Below the pieces are notes generated by a model that was not told the origin of the DNA, ran no database searches, and saw only the letters and a program-made list of their open reading frames with translations. A stretch of 64,000 nucleotides of DNA, taken from assembly GCF_049674955.1 (NCBI RefSeq), contig NZ_CP187232.1, forward strand, positions 4,960,001-5,024,000, given 5' to 3'. A program made the translations under genes and the position numbers. Below are positions 18,401-26,878 of this stretch, one piece after another (within the stretch, counting starts at the first letter, position 1; every line of letters starts with the position of its first letter). This DNA comes from Sphaerisporangium viridialbum (lineage in GTDB: Bacteria > Actinomycetota > Actinomycetes > Streptosporangiales > Streptosporangiaceae).

Positions 18401-18869
18401 CGATGATCAGCGCGTCGGCACCACCCGCGATCAGCCCAGCCGCATTGTCACGGTAGGCATCGCGCAGCGCCTCATACGGCTTGTGCCCAAGGGTGGGGAG
18501 CTTCGTACCAGGACCCATCGAGCCCAGGACGAAGCGGGGCCGCTCGGGCGTCGACCAGTGATCGGCCCGCTCACGAGCCAGCCGGGCACCCGCCTCGGAG
18601 AACTCGAAGACACGGCCGGGGATGTCATACTCCCCCAGCGCGGCGAGGTTCGCACCGAAGGTGTTGGTCTCCACGCAGTCGACGCCCACCTCGAAGTAGG
18701 CGTCATGCACCCCCCGCACGATGTCGGGGCGGGTCACGTTGAGCACCTCGTTGCAGCCCTCGTGACCCTCGAAGTCGTCAAGGGCCGGGTCATAGGCCTG
18801 CAGCATCGTCCCCATGGCCCCGTCCGCGACCAGGACACGCTGGGCCAGAAGTTCGCGGAAGGTCGTCAT
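15414..18869 (-). CDS. metH: Cobalamin-dependent methionine synthase MetH
   Basis: 1151 residues from ATG 18869, with AGGAGG upstream, 8 bp after the metK stop codon's end (one operon). Domains in order: homocysteine-binding barrel (1-320) with zinc cysteines in LNCATGPAEM and GGCCGTTPEH; pterin-binding barrel (about 330-590, GERCNTNGSKAF, NSVNYEDGDGPGSRF); B12 cap; B12-binding domain with DVHDIGKN, whose H732 is the cobalt ligand; C-terminal AdoMet reactivation domain (about 880-1151). It transfers methyl from methyltetrahydrofolate to homocysteine. Codon usage changes sharply near 17235: upstream codons end mainly in C, while from there to the stop TTG, GTG, GGG, GAT and TTT are common (see findings). 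The reading frame and motifs stay intact. Confidence 0.97.
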   Translation of the reverse strand: MTTFRELLAQRVLVADGAMGTMLQAYDPALDDFEGHEGCNEVLNVTRPDIVRGVHDAYFEVGVDCVETNTFGANLAALGEYDIPGRVFEFSEAGARLARERADHWSTPERPRFVLGSMGPGTKLPTLGHKPYEALRDAYRDNAAGLIAGGADALIIETCQDLLQVKAAVVGARRAIEAAGRDVPIIAQVTIETNGAMLLGSEIGAALTAIEPLGVDVIGLNCATGPAEMSEHLRYLARHSRARLSCMPNAGLPVLTADGAYYPLAPEELAAAHDGFTREYGLSLVGGCCGTTPEHLRRVVERVRGREQAERRPRPEAGAASLYQHVPFRQDTSYLAIGERCNTNGSKAFREAMLAEQWDECVEMARDQARGGAHMLDLCVDYVGRDGVADMKELAFRFATASTLPVVLDSTEPAVLEAGLEMLGGRAVVNSVNYEDGDGPGSRFQRIMKLVKEHGAGVVALTIDEEGQARTAEWKVRVAVRLIEDLTVNWGMKVEDILVDVLTFPIATGQEETRRDALESIEAIRELKRLYPAVQTTSGLSNVSFGLNPAARIVLNSVFLNECVNAGLDSAIVHASKILPMARIPDEQRQVALDMVYDRRREGYDPLQRFMELFEGVDAASMRQDRAAELLGLPLWERLKRRIVDGEKKGLEADLEEGLGRRPALEIINEVLLDGMKTVGELFGSGQMQLPFVLQSAEVMKTAVAYLEPHMDRVEGETKGRIVLATVKGDVHDIGKNLVDIILSNNGYEVVNLGIKQPVSTILEAAEDSKADVIGMSGLLVKSTVIMRENLEEMNVRGISDRFPVLLGGAALTRAYVEQDLADVFQGQVRYARDAFEGLRLMDAFMAVKRGVAGAVLPPLRERRVKTGATLVRTPEQDLPARSDVAAGNPVPRAPFLGERVVKGISLGEYAAFLDERATFMGQWGLKAARGGGGPSYEELVETEGRPRLRMWLERMQTEGLLEAAVVYGYFPCVSDGDSLIVLNEAGEERTRFTFPRQRRDRHLCLSDFFRSRESGEVDVVAFQVATMGSKVSRATAELFAKDAYRDYLELHGLSVQLTEALAEYWHARVRSELGIGGRESLEDMLKVNVTGCRYSFGYPACPNLEDQVQLFELLDPARIGVSLSEEFQLHPEQATSALIVHHPEASYFNV

Positions 18870-18877
18870 GGCGCCTC

Positions 18878-20059
18878 CTAGAGGGCTTGGCGGAGCGCGT
18901 CGGCGCGGTCGGTGGACTCCCAGGAGAATCCCTCACGGCCGAAGTGGCCGTACGCGGCGGTGGCGGAGTAAATCGGGCGGAGCAGGTCGAGGTCGCGGAT
19001 GATCGCGGCCGGACGGAGGTCGAAGACCTCCAGGATCGCCTGCTGGATCTTGTCCACGTCGACCTTCTCGGTGCCGAAGGTCTCCACGAACACCCCGACC
19101 GGCTGCGCCTTGCCGATGGCGTACGCCACCTGCACCTCGGCGCGGTCGGCCAGCCCGGCGGCCACGACGTTCTTGGCCACCCACCGCATGGCGTACGCCG
19201 CCGAGCGGTCGACCTTGGAGGGGTCCTTGCCGGAGAACGCGCCGCCACCGTGACGGGCCATGCCGCCGTAGGTGTCCACGATGATCTTGCGGCCGGTCAG
19301 GCCCGCGTCGCCCATCGGGCCGCCGATCTCGAACCGGCCCGTCGGGTTGACCAGCAGGCGGTAGCCCTCGATGTCGAGGTCGAGGCCGGCCAGGATCGGG
19401 TCGACCACCTGCTCCTTGATGTCGGGGGCCAGCATGTCGGCCAGGTCGATGCCCGCGGCGTGCTGGGTCGAGAGCACGACGGTGTCGAGGCGGACCGGGC
19501 GGTCACCGTCGTACTCGATGGTGACCTGGGTCTTGCCGTCGGGACGCAGGTAGGGAACCGTGCCGTCCTTGCGGACCTCCGACAGCCGGCGGGCCATGCG
19601 GTGCGCCAGCGTGATCGGCAGCGGCATCAGCTCAGGGGTCTCGCGGGTCGCGTAGCCGAACATCAGCCCCTGGTCGCCCGCGCCCTGGCGGTCGAGCTCG
19701 TCGGCGCCCTCGCCCTCGCGGATCTCGTAGGCGTCGTCGACGCCCTGGGCGATGTCGGGCGACTGCGCGCCGATGGACACCGACACGCCGCACGAGGCGC
19801 CGTCGAAGCCCTTGTGCGAGGCGTCGTAACCGATCTCGAGGATCTTCTCCCGGATGAGGCCGGGGATGTCGACGTACGTCTCCGTCGTCACCTCACCGGC
19901 GACGTGCACCTGACCGGTGGTGATCATCGTCTCGACGGCCACGCGGCTCTTGGGGTCGCCCTTGAGCATGGCGTCGAGGATGGCGTCGCTGACCTGGTCG
20001 GCGATCTTGTCGGGATGGCCCTCGGTGACGGACTCGGACGTGAACAGGCGGCGGGACAT
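18878..20059 (-). CDS. metK: S-adenosylmethionine synthetase MetK
   Basis: 393 residues from ATG 20059, with AGGAG 5 nt away (that site overlaps an in-frame GTG at 20065, which disfavours the longer start). Signatures: FTSESVTEGHPDKIADQ near the N-terminus, GAGDQGLMFGYA (methionine/ATP site), GGGAFSGKDPSKVDRSAAY and the C-terminal YGHFGRE. It makes SAM from methionine and ATP. Coupling to metH puts methyl-group regeneration and activation in one transcript. No SAM or SAH riboswitch could be recognised in the leader. Confidence 0.97.
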   Translation of the reverse strand: MSRRLFTSESVTEGHPDKIADQVSDAILDAMLKGDPKSRVAVETMITTGQVHVAGEVTTETYVDIPGLIREKILEIGYDASHKGFDGASCGVSVSIGAQSPDIAQGVDDAYEIREGEGADELDRQGAGDQGLMFGYATRETPELMPLPITLAHRMARRLSEVRKDGTVPYLRPDGKTQVTIEYDGDRPVRLDTVVLSTQHAAGIDLADMLAPDIKEQVVDPILAGLDLDIEGYRLLVNPTGRFEIGGPMGDAGLTGRKIIVDTYGGMARHGGGAFSGKDPSKVDRSAAYAMRWVAKNVVAAGLADRAEVQVAYAIGKAQPVGVFVETFGTEKVDVDKIQQAILEVFDLRPAAIIRDLDLLRPIYSATAAYGHFGREGFSWESTDRADALRQAL

Positions 20060-21268
20060 CTTCACTCCTCGGAATCATGGGCGCGGGCTCTCGGCCTCGC
20101 GTCGTGGGGAGCTTCATCTCGGAAGCGATTGTCGGCGGCCACGCTCAAGAATCGGCCGGCGCGGTTCGGCCGGCCCAGCGCGTACGCGGTGAATCCGCCT
20201 GAAGCGCCTGCACCGGAGCGGGGGCGGGCACCCGACTCCGGCCGCCTGAACGAGGTCGCCGCCGCCCGTTTCACGGCGAACGCCGACCTGCTTTCAATAG
20301 GTGCCTTCGATCGCGCGGGCGAATCGGGAACCGTGCCCCCGAGCACCTTTACGACGAACGTGTTCATCCCTGAATTTCCGCCGACGACGCCGTTCCGCAC
20401 GACACTTCCGGGCCTGGCGGAAGGAAATGCCTCCGCCGATTCGTCGGCCATGTCCCTCCTCTGGTCGGCGCTCGTCGAACTGCTGGTCACGGCCCTTCTC
20501 CCCCGGCGGCCGGTGATCGCGCGTGCAAAGCAAGAGCCACCGTGCGAGTGGCGCTCGCGCGATGGCCCTTGCCCGCGTGGGGACTTACTGCGAAGGAAAC
20601 CACCGACCAGAGACACCACCTCATCATGCGGCTAAAAATCCGTTCCAAGCTCGATTGATTCGATGCTAGACGGGGCCGGAAGCGCGCAGAAACCCCTGCG
20701 GAACCCCTACAGCCCGGGGCGGGCGGATAGCCCTGTTATCGCGCCGGAGAGGTGATTGGCGGGCGCCGTCATCGGTGAACTCCGGCCCGAATACCCGTGC
20801 CGGGCGCGAGCCGCCGCCGCCGGCTCCCCGTGCCCGGCGGCGGCGCGGGACGGTCCGGCGGAGCCGGCGCGGCACCCGTGGAAGATCGCGGACACCCGTG
20901 GCGGGCCGGGCGCGCGACCCCGAGCGGCGGCCGTGGTGGAGTTCGCGCTGGTTAATAGCCCATTGGAGGACATAAGGCGATCTTTTCCCACGACATAACG
21001 GGCTTCACATATGGGCTTTTCGGTAGGTAAATACCCGTCTGGTTCCTGTAGCCACTTAGTTGTACGATATGGGCATTAGCGGTAGGGGTTCGAGGAGGGA
21101 TGATCGGTACCACCTGGCTCCACTGCACGTCTCAGCAGGCGACTTACCCCGGACGGCCGCAAAGCCCGGCCCGCCGGGGGTGGCGTACCTGATACTTGTC
21201 TCAGGAGGGCTGAGAGCGCGAAGACTTCCGGGGATGGGTCCGCAAGTTTTCTGGCAAGGAGTCAACGG
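20060..21268. other. 1.2-kb intergenic region between metK and the SARP gene
   Basis: No gene I can defend. On the minus strand 20062-20457 is an open frame of about 131 codons with a good AGGAGG-ATG and a stop 2 nt before the metK ATG. Its third positions are only about 70% G/C by my hand count and it matches no family, so I read it as leader. A bulged hairpin (arms GAGCCAC/GTGG-CTC, 20529-20551) lies in the same leader. On the plus side, a TTGTAC (21060-21065) with TAGGGG 17 bp further is a weak promoter for the SARP gene, and AAGGAG at 21256-21261 is its ribosome binding site. Confidence 0.4.
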
Positions 21269-24265
21269 GTGGAGTTCCGGATTCTGGGACCGCTTGAAGT
21301 GATCGCAGGCACCGACCGCCTGGACATCGGGGGGTCGCGGCAGCGCATCACCCTCGCCAACCTCCTGCTCGACGCCAACCGGCTGGTCACCGTCGACCGC
21401 CTCGCCGAGGCCATCTACGGCGAGGGCCTGCCTCCCACGGCACGCGCCCAGGTCCAGATCTGCATCTCCTCGCTGCGGCGGCTGTTCGCCGCGCACGAGG
21501 GCGCGGACATCATCTCCACCCACCCCCGGGGCTACATCATCCGCGTCGAGGAAGGCCGCCTCGACGCGCAGCGGTTCGAGGCCCTGACCGTCGAGGCACG
21601 CCGCGCGCGCAACGCCGGCGACCTCGAAGAGGCCGTGAGGAGCTACCGCGACGCCCTCAAGCTGTGGCAGGGCGAGGAGGCCCTGCAGGGCATCGAGAGC
21701 AGGCCGGTGCAGTCGGCGGCGGCCAGGCTCACAGAAGAGCGCATCATGACCAACGAGGACTGCATCCAGCTGGAGCTCGACCTCGGCCGCCACCAGGAGC
21801 TGATCGGCGAGCTGACCCGCCTCATCGAGCAGTATCCCCTGCGCGAGCGCATGCGCGGCCAGCTCATGCTGGCGCTCTACCGATCGGGCCGCAGGGCCGA
21901 GGCCCTCCAGGTGTACCGCCTCGCCAGGGAGACCATGATCGAGGAGCTGGGCATCGAGCCCAACGAGCAGCTCCAGCGCCTCGAACACGCCATCCTGACC
22001 GCCGACGAGAGCCTCGACATGCCGGTCAAGGCGACCATAATCCCCGTCGAACCCCCGGCCCCCGCACCCGCGGCGCCGGTGCCGTTCCTGCTCCCGAGCG
22101 CGATCGCCGACTTCACCGGCCGCACCAAGCAGATCGACGCCATCGAAAGAGAGCTGGCGCTCGCCTCCGAGGACCCCACCCGCTTCGCCGTGCCGATCAT
22201 CATCGTCGCGGGCAAGGGCGGCATCGGCAAGACCACCGTCGCCGTGCACGCCGCGCACATGGTGGCCGAGCGCTTCCCCGACGGTCAGCTCTTCGCCGAC
22301 CTGCACGGCGGAGCCTCCCGGCAGGTCAGCCCCATGCACGTGCTCGAACGGTTCCTACGGGCGCTCGGCGTGCCGGGCAGCGCCATGCCCGACGGGCTCG
22401 AAGAGCGCGCCGAGATGTACCGCGCCCTGCTCGCCGACCGCAGGACCCTGGTCGTCCTGGACGACGCGGCCACAGAGAGCCAGGTGCTGCCACTGCTTCC
22501 CGGCACCCGCATGTCCGCCGTGCTCATCACGAGCCGCAGCCGGCTGGCCGGGCTGGCGGGGGCCATCCATGTCGACATGGACATCTTCGACACCGACCAG
22601 TCGATGGAGCTGCTCGCGCGCATCGCGGGCACCGCGCGCGTGCGTTCGGAGACCGAGTCGGCCAAGGCGCTGGCCGAGCTGTGCGGGCAGCTCCCGCTGG
22701 CACTCCGCATCGCCGGCGCCCGGCTCTCCGCCCGTCCCCACTGGCGCATCGAGCAGCTCGTGAGCCGTCTCGAGGACGAGACGCGCAGGCTCGACGAGCT
22801 CAACCACGGCGACATGGGCATCAGGGCCAGCATCTCCTTCACCTACGAGAGCGTCGGCGAGGAGGCCAGGCGGCTGTTCAGGCGGCTGGTCATCCTGGAC
22901 ACCGGCATGTTCTCGGTCTGGATCGGGGCCGCGCTGCTCGACGTCCCCTTCGCCGACGCCGCCGACCTGTTCGACGAGCTGGCCGACGCCCAGCTCATCG
23001 AGACCGCCGGCGGGTACGGCGTGCACAGCCTCTACCGCTTCCACGACCTCATCCGCGTGTTCGCCCGCGAGTGCCTGGCAAGCGAGGAGACCCCGGCCGA
23101 GCGCAAGGCGGCCCTCGAACGCGTGCTCGGCGCGCTGCTCTTCCTCGCCGAGGCCGCCCACCGCCGGGCGTACGGCGGCGACTACGCCCAGATCCACAGC
23201 GACGCCCCACGCTGGCCGCTCCCCGAGAGGCTGGTCGGCCAGCTCGTCGCCGACCCGCTCTCCTGGTACGAGCGCGAGCGGCCGCTGCTGGTGTCCGGCA
23301 TCCGCCAGGCGGCGCAGGCCGGGTTCGTCGACCTCTCGTGGGACCTCGCGGTCAGCGCGGTGACGCTGTTCGAGTCGCGCGTCTACCTCGACGACTGGCG
23401 CGAGACCCACGAGACCGCGCTGGCGGCCGTCCGCCTCGCCGTCAACGTGCGCGGCCAGGCGGCGATGCTGTACTCGCGGGGCTCCCTCCACATCACAGAG
23501 AAGCGTTTCCTTGAGGCGCGGCGCGACTTCGAGGAGGCGATCAGGCTCTTCGCCGACATCGGCGACGACCAGGGCACCGCTCTGGTGCTGCGCAACATCG
23601 CCTTCCTCGACAGGATGAGCGGGAGCTACGAGCAGGCCACGGCCCACTACGAGCGCGCCCTCGCGATGTTCGCGGGCACGGGCGACCAGGTGTCCTCCGC
23701 GTACGTGCTGCACAACCTGGCGCAGCTCAGGTTGGAGACCGGCGACCCCGAGGGGGCCAGCACCCTGCTGTCGGAGGCGCTGGCGCTCAGCCGCGACGGC
23801 GGCAGCAGGAGGGTCGAGACCCAGGTGCTCCACCGCATGGGCGACACCTACCTGGCGTGGGACGAGCCGGCCCTCGCGGCCGAGATCTTCGATACGGCGC
23901 TCACGATGGTGCGCGACATCGGCGACCCCATCGGAGAGGCGTACATCCTCAACGGCCTCGGCATCGCCCGGCTCCGGCAGGGCGAGACCGCGCCGGCCGA
24001 GGAGGCCCTGCGCCACGCCGTCCGGCTGGCCAGGACCACCGGCGACCGGCTGCCCGAGGCGCGTTCCCTGCTCGGGCTCGGAGAGCTGGCCCTGGCGTGC
24101 GACGACGCCCAGCATGCCGTCGTCCACTTCGAGCAGGCGCTCAGCCTGTTCCAGTCGATCCAGACGCCGGCCTACGAGGCGCGGGCCCTTGCCATGCTCA
24201 CCGAGGCGCGGGCCATGCTCGGCTCCGGCGGGCGCATGGGCGAGTCCGGCGAGCTGGTCGGCTGA
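21269..24265 (+). CDS. AfsR/SARP-family transcriptional activator with NB-ARC and TPR domains
   Basis: 998 residues from GTG 21269, with AAGGAG 8 nt upstream. Order: OmpR-type winged helix (1-95, MEFRILGPLEV, YIIRVEEGRLDA); bacterial transcriptional activation domain (about 95-245, WQGEEALQGI, LGRHQELIGELTRLIEQYPLRERM); Pro/Ala linker; NB-ARC/STAND ATPase with P-loop GKGGIGKTT at about residue 314, LVVLDDA and GQLPLALRIAG; TPR repeats from about 710 to 990. This is the domain plan of AfsR-type regulators, which activate secondary metabolism on ATP-driven oligomerisation. No biosynthetic cluster lies beside it, but a phosphopantetheinyl transferase does, so it may act globally. Confidence 0.95.
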   Translation: MEFRILGPLEVIAGTDRLDIGGSRQRITLANLLLDANRLVTVDRLAEAIYGEGLPPTARAQVQICISSLRRLFAAHEGADIISTHPRGYIIRVEEGRLDAQRFEALTVEARRARNAGDLEEAVRSYRDALKLWQGEEALQGIESRPVQSAAARLTEERIMTNEDCIQLELDLGRHQELIGELTRLIEQYPLRERMRGQLMLALYRSGRRAEALQVYRLARETMIEELGIEPNEQLQRLEHAILTADESLDMPVKATIIPVEPPAPAPAAPVPFLLPSAIADFTGRTKQIDAIERELALASEDPTRFAVPIIIVAGKGGIGKTTVAVHAAHMVAERFPDGQLFADLHGGASRQVSPMHVLERFLRALGVPGSAMPDGLEERAEMYRALLADRRTLVVLDDAATESQVLPLLPGTRMSAVLITSRSRLAGLAGAIHVDMDIFDTDQSMELLARIAGTARVRSETESAKALAELCGQLPLALRIAGARLSARPHWRIEQLVSRLEDETRRLDELNHGDMGIRASISFTYESVGEEARRLFRRLVILDTGMFSVWIGAALLDVPFADAADLFDELADAQLIETAGGYGVHSLYRFHDLIRVFARECLASEETPAERKAALERVLGALLFLAEAAHRRAYGGDYAQIHSDAPRWPLPERLVGQLVADPLSWYERERPLLVSGIRQAAQAGFVDLSWDLAVSAVTLFESRVYLDDWRETHETALAAVRLAVNVRGQAAMLYSRGSLHITEKRFLEARRDFEEAIRLFADIGDDQGTALVLRNIAFLDRMSGSYEQATAHYERALAMFAGTGDQVSSAYVLHNLAQLRLETGDPEGASTLLSEALALSRDGGSRRVETQVLHRMGDTYLAWDEPALAAEIFDTALTMVRDIGDPIGEAYILNGLGIARLRQGETAPAEEALRHAVRLARTTGDRLPEARSLLGLGELALACDDAQHAVVHFEQALSLFQSIQTPAYEARALAMLTEARAMLGSGGRMGESGELVG

Positions 24266-24852
24266 GCCGGGCGCTCCTCGCCGATACGATAAGCTCTGCG
24301 GTGCGCACGGCGGGCTTTACCCGTCGCGCAATTTCCGCTGCGCGGGCCGGGGCTCCCCAATTGTTTCCGGCGGGAGACATTCACCGCGCCGATTCCTTGC
24401 GGGCCTTATGCGGCATGGAACACCCGATCGGCCGCCACCGCATCTCGCAAAGAGCCTTCCCCCTTGGAAACGGATTCGCCGGGCCCGCCCGCGCCGTCCG
24501 TACGGGAACTTCCGCCCATCGCCACCTGCGCCTATGATGGATCTCGGCGCCCGTGACGCAATTCCCGCCGTCCTCCCCGCGCGCACCCTTACCACCCCGT
24601 GCCGTGCCCTAGCCGGGCGTGAACCGGTCCCGAGAAAGATTGGCGTTGATTCCTCGCGGAACAGCGTCGTCGCTACGCTTGGGACGTGACCGCTACGCGA
24701 GTGAGCAACAAAAGGCCCCCAGGGGCCGGCGTTCTCGATTTCGCCGTTTCCGTCAGCCGGGAGACGGCCGAGAGCCCGCCCTCCCCGCCTGGGCGCGGGT
24801 GCGTACGGAACGCGGGCTCGCCCTGGCAGTCCCTCCCGGGCCGCGAGCGGCC
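24266..24852. other. Intergenic region before the PPTase gene
   Basis: 587 bp with no supportable gene. The frame leading into the PPTase is open from 24619 but is Arg-rich and unlike the family, so it is left out. A short GC hairpin at 24714-24727 is followed by T residues on the minus strand, but no minus-strand gene would use it. Confidence 0.45.
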
Positions 24853-25596
24853 ATGATCAAGTCGATACTGCCCGACTGCGTGGTGGCGGCCGACGTCTTC
24901 GCCGACGCGCCCGAGCCCGTGCTCTTCCCCGAGGAGGAGCTGGCGATCATCCACGCCGACGACAAACGGCGCAAGGAGTTCAGCACGGCGCGGGTGTGCG
25001 CCCATGACGCGCTGCGCAAGCTCGGCATGCGCCCGAGCCCCGTGCTTCCCGGCCTGCGCGGGGAGCCCCAGTGGCCGCCGGGCGTCGTCGGCAGCATCAC
25101 CCACTGCGCCGGCTACCGGGGGGCCGTCCTCGGCATCGCCTCCAAGGTGACCACCATCGGCATCGACGCCGAGCCCAACGAGGCGCTGGTCCCGGGCGTC
25201 CTCGACGCCATCTCCCTGCCCGAGGAGCGCGAGAGCCTGCGCAGGCTCGCTGCCCGCCATCCCCGCGTCCACTGGGACCGCCTGCTGTTCAGCGCCAAGG
25301 AGTCGGTGTACAAGGCCTGGTTCCCGCTCACCAAGCGCTGGCTCGACTTCGAGGACGTGCTGATCAACATCGATCCGGTGAACGGCAACTTCTCGGCCTG
25401 GCTGCGGGTGACGGGGCCGAGGGTGCGCGGGCAGCGCATCACCGCCTTCTCCGGCCGCTGGGTGGTCGAGGCCGGCCTGATCCTCACCGCGATCGTCGTG
25501 CCCAGCCCCGGGCGGTCCGGCCCGCCGAGACACGGCGCCCAGCGGCCCGCCGGCCACGGCCGGCTCCCGCAGGCCTCCGTCGCACCCGTCCGCTGA
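24853..25596 (+). CDS. 4'-phosphopantetheinyl transferase (EntD/Sfp type)
   Basis: 247 residues from ATG 24853 (MIKSILPDCVV, the usual N-terminus of EntD-like enzymes); the ribosome binding site is weak. Motifs: FSTARVCAHDALRKLG, GVVGSITHCAGYRGAVLG, the metal-binding TIGIDAEPNEAL and FSAKESVYKAWFPLTKRWLDFED, all conserved in broad-specificity PPTases. It loads the phosphopantetheine arm of CoA onto carrier proteins of NRPS, PKS or siderophore systems. No such megasynthase is in the window, so it probably serves clusters elsewhere; the adjacent SARP gene suggests a shared role in secondary metabolism. Confidence 0.92.
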   Translation: MIKSILPDCVVAADVFADAPEPVLFPEEELAIIHADDKRRKEFSTARVCAHDALRKLGMRPSPVLPGLRGEPQWPPGVVGSITHCAGYRGAVLGIASKVTTIGIDAEPNEALVPGVLDAISLPEERESLRRLAARHPRVHWDRLLFSAKESVYKAWFPLTKRWLDFEDVLINIDPVNGNFSAWLRVTGPRVRGQRITAFSGRWVVEAGLILTAIVVPSPGRSGPPRHGAQRPAGHGRLPQASVAPVR

Positions 25597-25716
25597 CTCG
25601 CGCCGAGGCGCGTGGCGCGGCTCCGAGCGGACGGTCCGGCGGGGCTCTGAGAATGTCGTACCGGCTCAGTACGCTGTCCTGGCACGGCTGACCTCGGAGA
25701 ACACGCAGGAGGACCC

Positions 25717-26091
25717 ATGTTCAGGAACACGAGGGCGTTCAGCGGATTCGCGGTGGACGATGTGCCGAAGGCCAAGGAGTTCTACGGCGACGTCCTCGGC
25801 CTCGATGTGTCCGAGGAGCACGGCATGCTGCGCCTCCACCTCGCCGGCGGCACAGAGGTCCTGGTCTACCCCAAGCCCGGCCACACCCCCGCGTCGTTCA
25901 CCATCCTCAACTTCCCCGTCGACGACATCGACCAGGCCGTCGACACGCTCACCGAGCGCGGGGTGAGGTTCGAGAGGTACGACGGCATCGAGGCGGACCA
26001 GAAGGGCGTCTTCCGCGGCGGCGGTCCTTTCATCGCCTGGTTCACCGACCCCGCCGGCAACGTCCTGTCCGTCCTGCAGGAGAGGCCCTGA
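25717..26091 (+). CDS. VOC-family (glyoxalase/bleomycin-resistance fold) protein
   Basis: 124 residues from ATG 25717, with AGGAGGA upstream. One vicinal-oxygen-chelate module: AFSGFAVDDVPKAKEFYGDVLGLDVSEEHGML, LHLAGGTEVLVYPKPGHTP, FPVDDIDQAVDTLTERGVRFERY, AWFTDPAGNVLSVLQ. Single-module proteins dimerise; the ligand or reaction is unknown. It ends 70 bp before the alkB-type start and may be separate, because that gene has its own promoter. Confidence 0.88.
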   Translation: MFRNTRAFSGFAVDDVPKAKEFYGDVLGLDVSEEHGMLRLHLAGGTEVLVYPKPGHTPASFTILNFPVDDIDQAVDTLTERGVRFERYDGIEADQKGVFRGGGPFIAWFTDPAGNVLSVLQERP

Positions 26092-26123
26092 CCCTTCGGG
26101 CTTGAGAACACCCCGGAGCTTGA

Positions 26124-26155
26124 TCGAATGGGTGTTTGAATATCTGCCATATACT
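26124..26155 (+). promoter_or_regulatory. SOS (LexA) box and -10 element of the AlkB-like gene
   Basis: TCGAATGGGTGTTTGA (26124-26139) fits the actinobacterial SOS consensus TCGAACRNRYGTTYGA at every fixed position but one (T for C). TATACT (26150-26155) is a near-perfect -10, 6 nt before the ATG. Transcription should begin at or beside the start codon, and the box covers the -35 area, where LexA would block it. Confidence 0.65.
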
Positions 26156-26161
26156 GGGCGA

Positions 26162-26791
26162 ATGACCGCCGCGTTCCAGGCATCTCTGCTCGACCTGTGC
26201 GAGGAGGCCGGCCCGGGCCCCCTCGGGTCCACGGTCAGGCGCACGACCCTCGGCCACGGGGCCTGGATCGACTTACGGCCCGGCTGGATCGCCGGCGCCG
26301 ACGCGCTGTTCGAGCGGCTGGCGCGGTCCGTGCCGTGGCACGCCGAGAGGCGCCATATGTACGACCACATGGTCGACGTGCCCCGGCTGCTGAAGTTCTA
26401 CGACGAGGGCGAGCCCCTTCCCGACCCCGTCCTCGAACAGGCCAAGGAGGCCCTCGACGCGCACTACGCCGAGGAGCTCGGCGAGCCGTTCCGCACCGCC
26501 GGGCTGTGCCTTTACCGCGACGGGCGCGACAGCGTCGCCTGGCACGGTGACCGCATCGGGCGCGGCAGCGCCGAGGACACCATGGTCGCGATCATCTCGG
26601 TCGGCACGCCCCGTGGCCTGCTGCTCCGCCCGCGCGGCGGCGGCCCTGCCCTGCGCCACGACCTCGGCCACGGCGACCTCATCGTGATGGGCGGCAGCTG
26701 CCAGCGCACCTGGGAGCACGCCATCCCCAAGAGCACCCGGGTCACCGGCCCCCGCATCAGCATCCAGTTCCGCCCGCGCGGAGTCCGCTGA
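26162..26791 (+). CDS. AlkB-like 2-oxoglutarate/Fe(II) dioxygenase, probable alkylated-DNA repair enzyme
   Basis: 209 residues from ATG 26162, apparently leaderless. The Fe(II) facial triad is visible: H128 and D130 in SVAWHGDRIG, H186 in RTWEHAIPK; the 2-oxoglutarate-binding arginines are in PRISIQFRPRG. Other AlkB features are MYDHMVDVPRL, LYRDGRDSVAW and HDLGHGDLIVMGGSCQ. AlkB enzymes remove methyl groups from N1-methyladenine and N3-methylcytosine by oxidation. The SOS-like box directly upstream suggests induction by DNA damage. Confidence 0.9.
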   Translation: MTAAFQASLLDLCEEAGPGPLGSTVRRTTLGHGAWIDLRPGWIAGADALFERLARSVPWHAERRHMYDHMVDVPRLLKFYDEGEPLPDPVLEQAKEALDAHYAEELGEPFRTAGLCLYRDGRDSVAWHGDRIGRGSAEDTMVAIISVGTPRGLLLRPRGGGPALRHDLGHGDLIVMGGSCQRTWEHAIPKSTRVTGPRISIQFRPRGVR

Positions 26792-26878
26792 AGCGAATCA
26801 CCCCCGGAACCGAACCGGCCCCGGATCACCACCCGACCGCTCGGCGGGCGGGCGAATGATCTAGATCTCCCACGCGCC

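Noticed and set aside
16674..18881. A 735-codon plus-strand frame opposite metH
   Set aside because: His/Gln/Leu- then Val/Gly/Arg-rich nonsense; the minus strand encodes intact MetH. Used only as a readout of the codon switch.
20062..20457. A 131-codon minus-strand gene directly before metK
   Set aside because: It has a good AGGAGG-ATG, but third-position GC of about 70% is low for this genome and no family match is apparent. Kept as part of the leader and flagged.
24714..24727. Minus-strand terminator GGCCCC/GGGGCC followed by T residues
   Set aside because: No minus-strand gene lies upstream of it for more than 2 kb, and the loop is only 2-4 nt.
21000..25700. Edge of a secondary-metabolite cluster
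   Set aside because: Only a regulator and a PPTase are present; no synthase, tailoring or resistance gene is adjacent.
26102..26161. Upstream GTG/TTG extension of the AlkB-like protein
   Set aside because: The extra 20 codons cover the SOS box and the -10 element and are not family-like.
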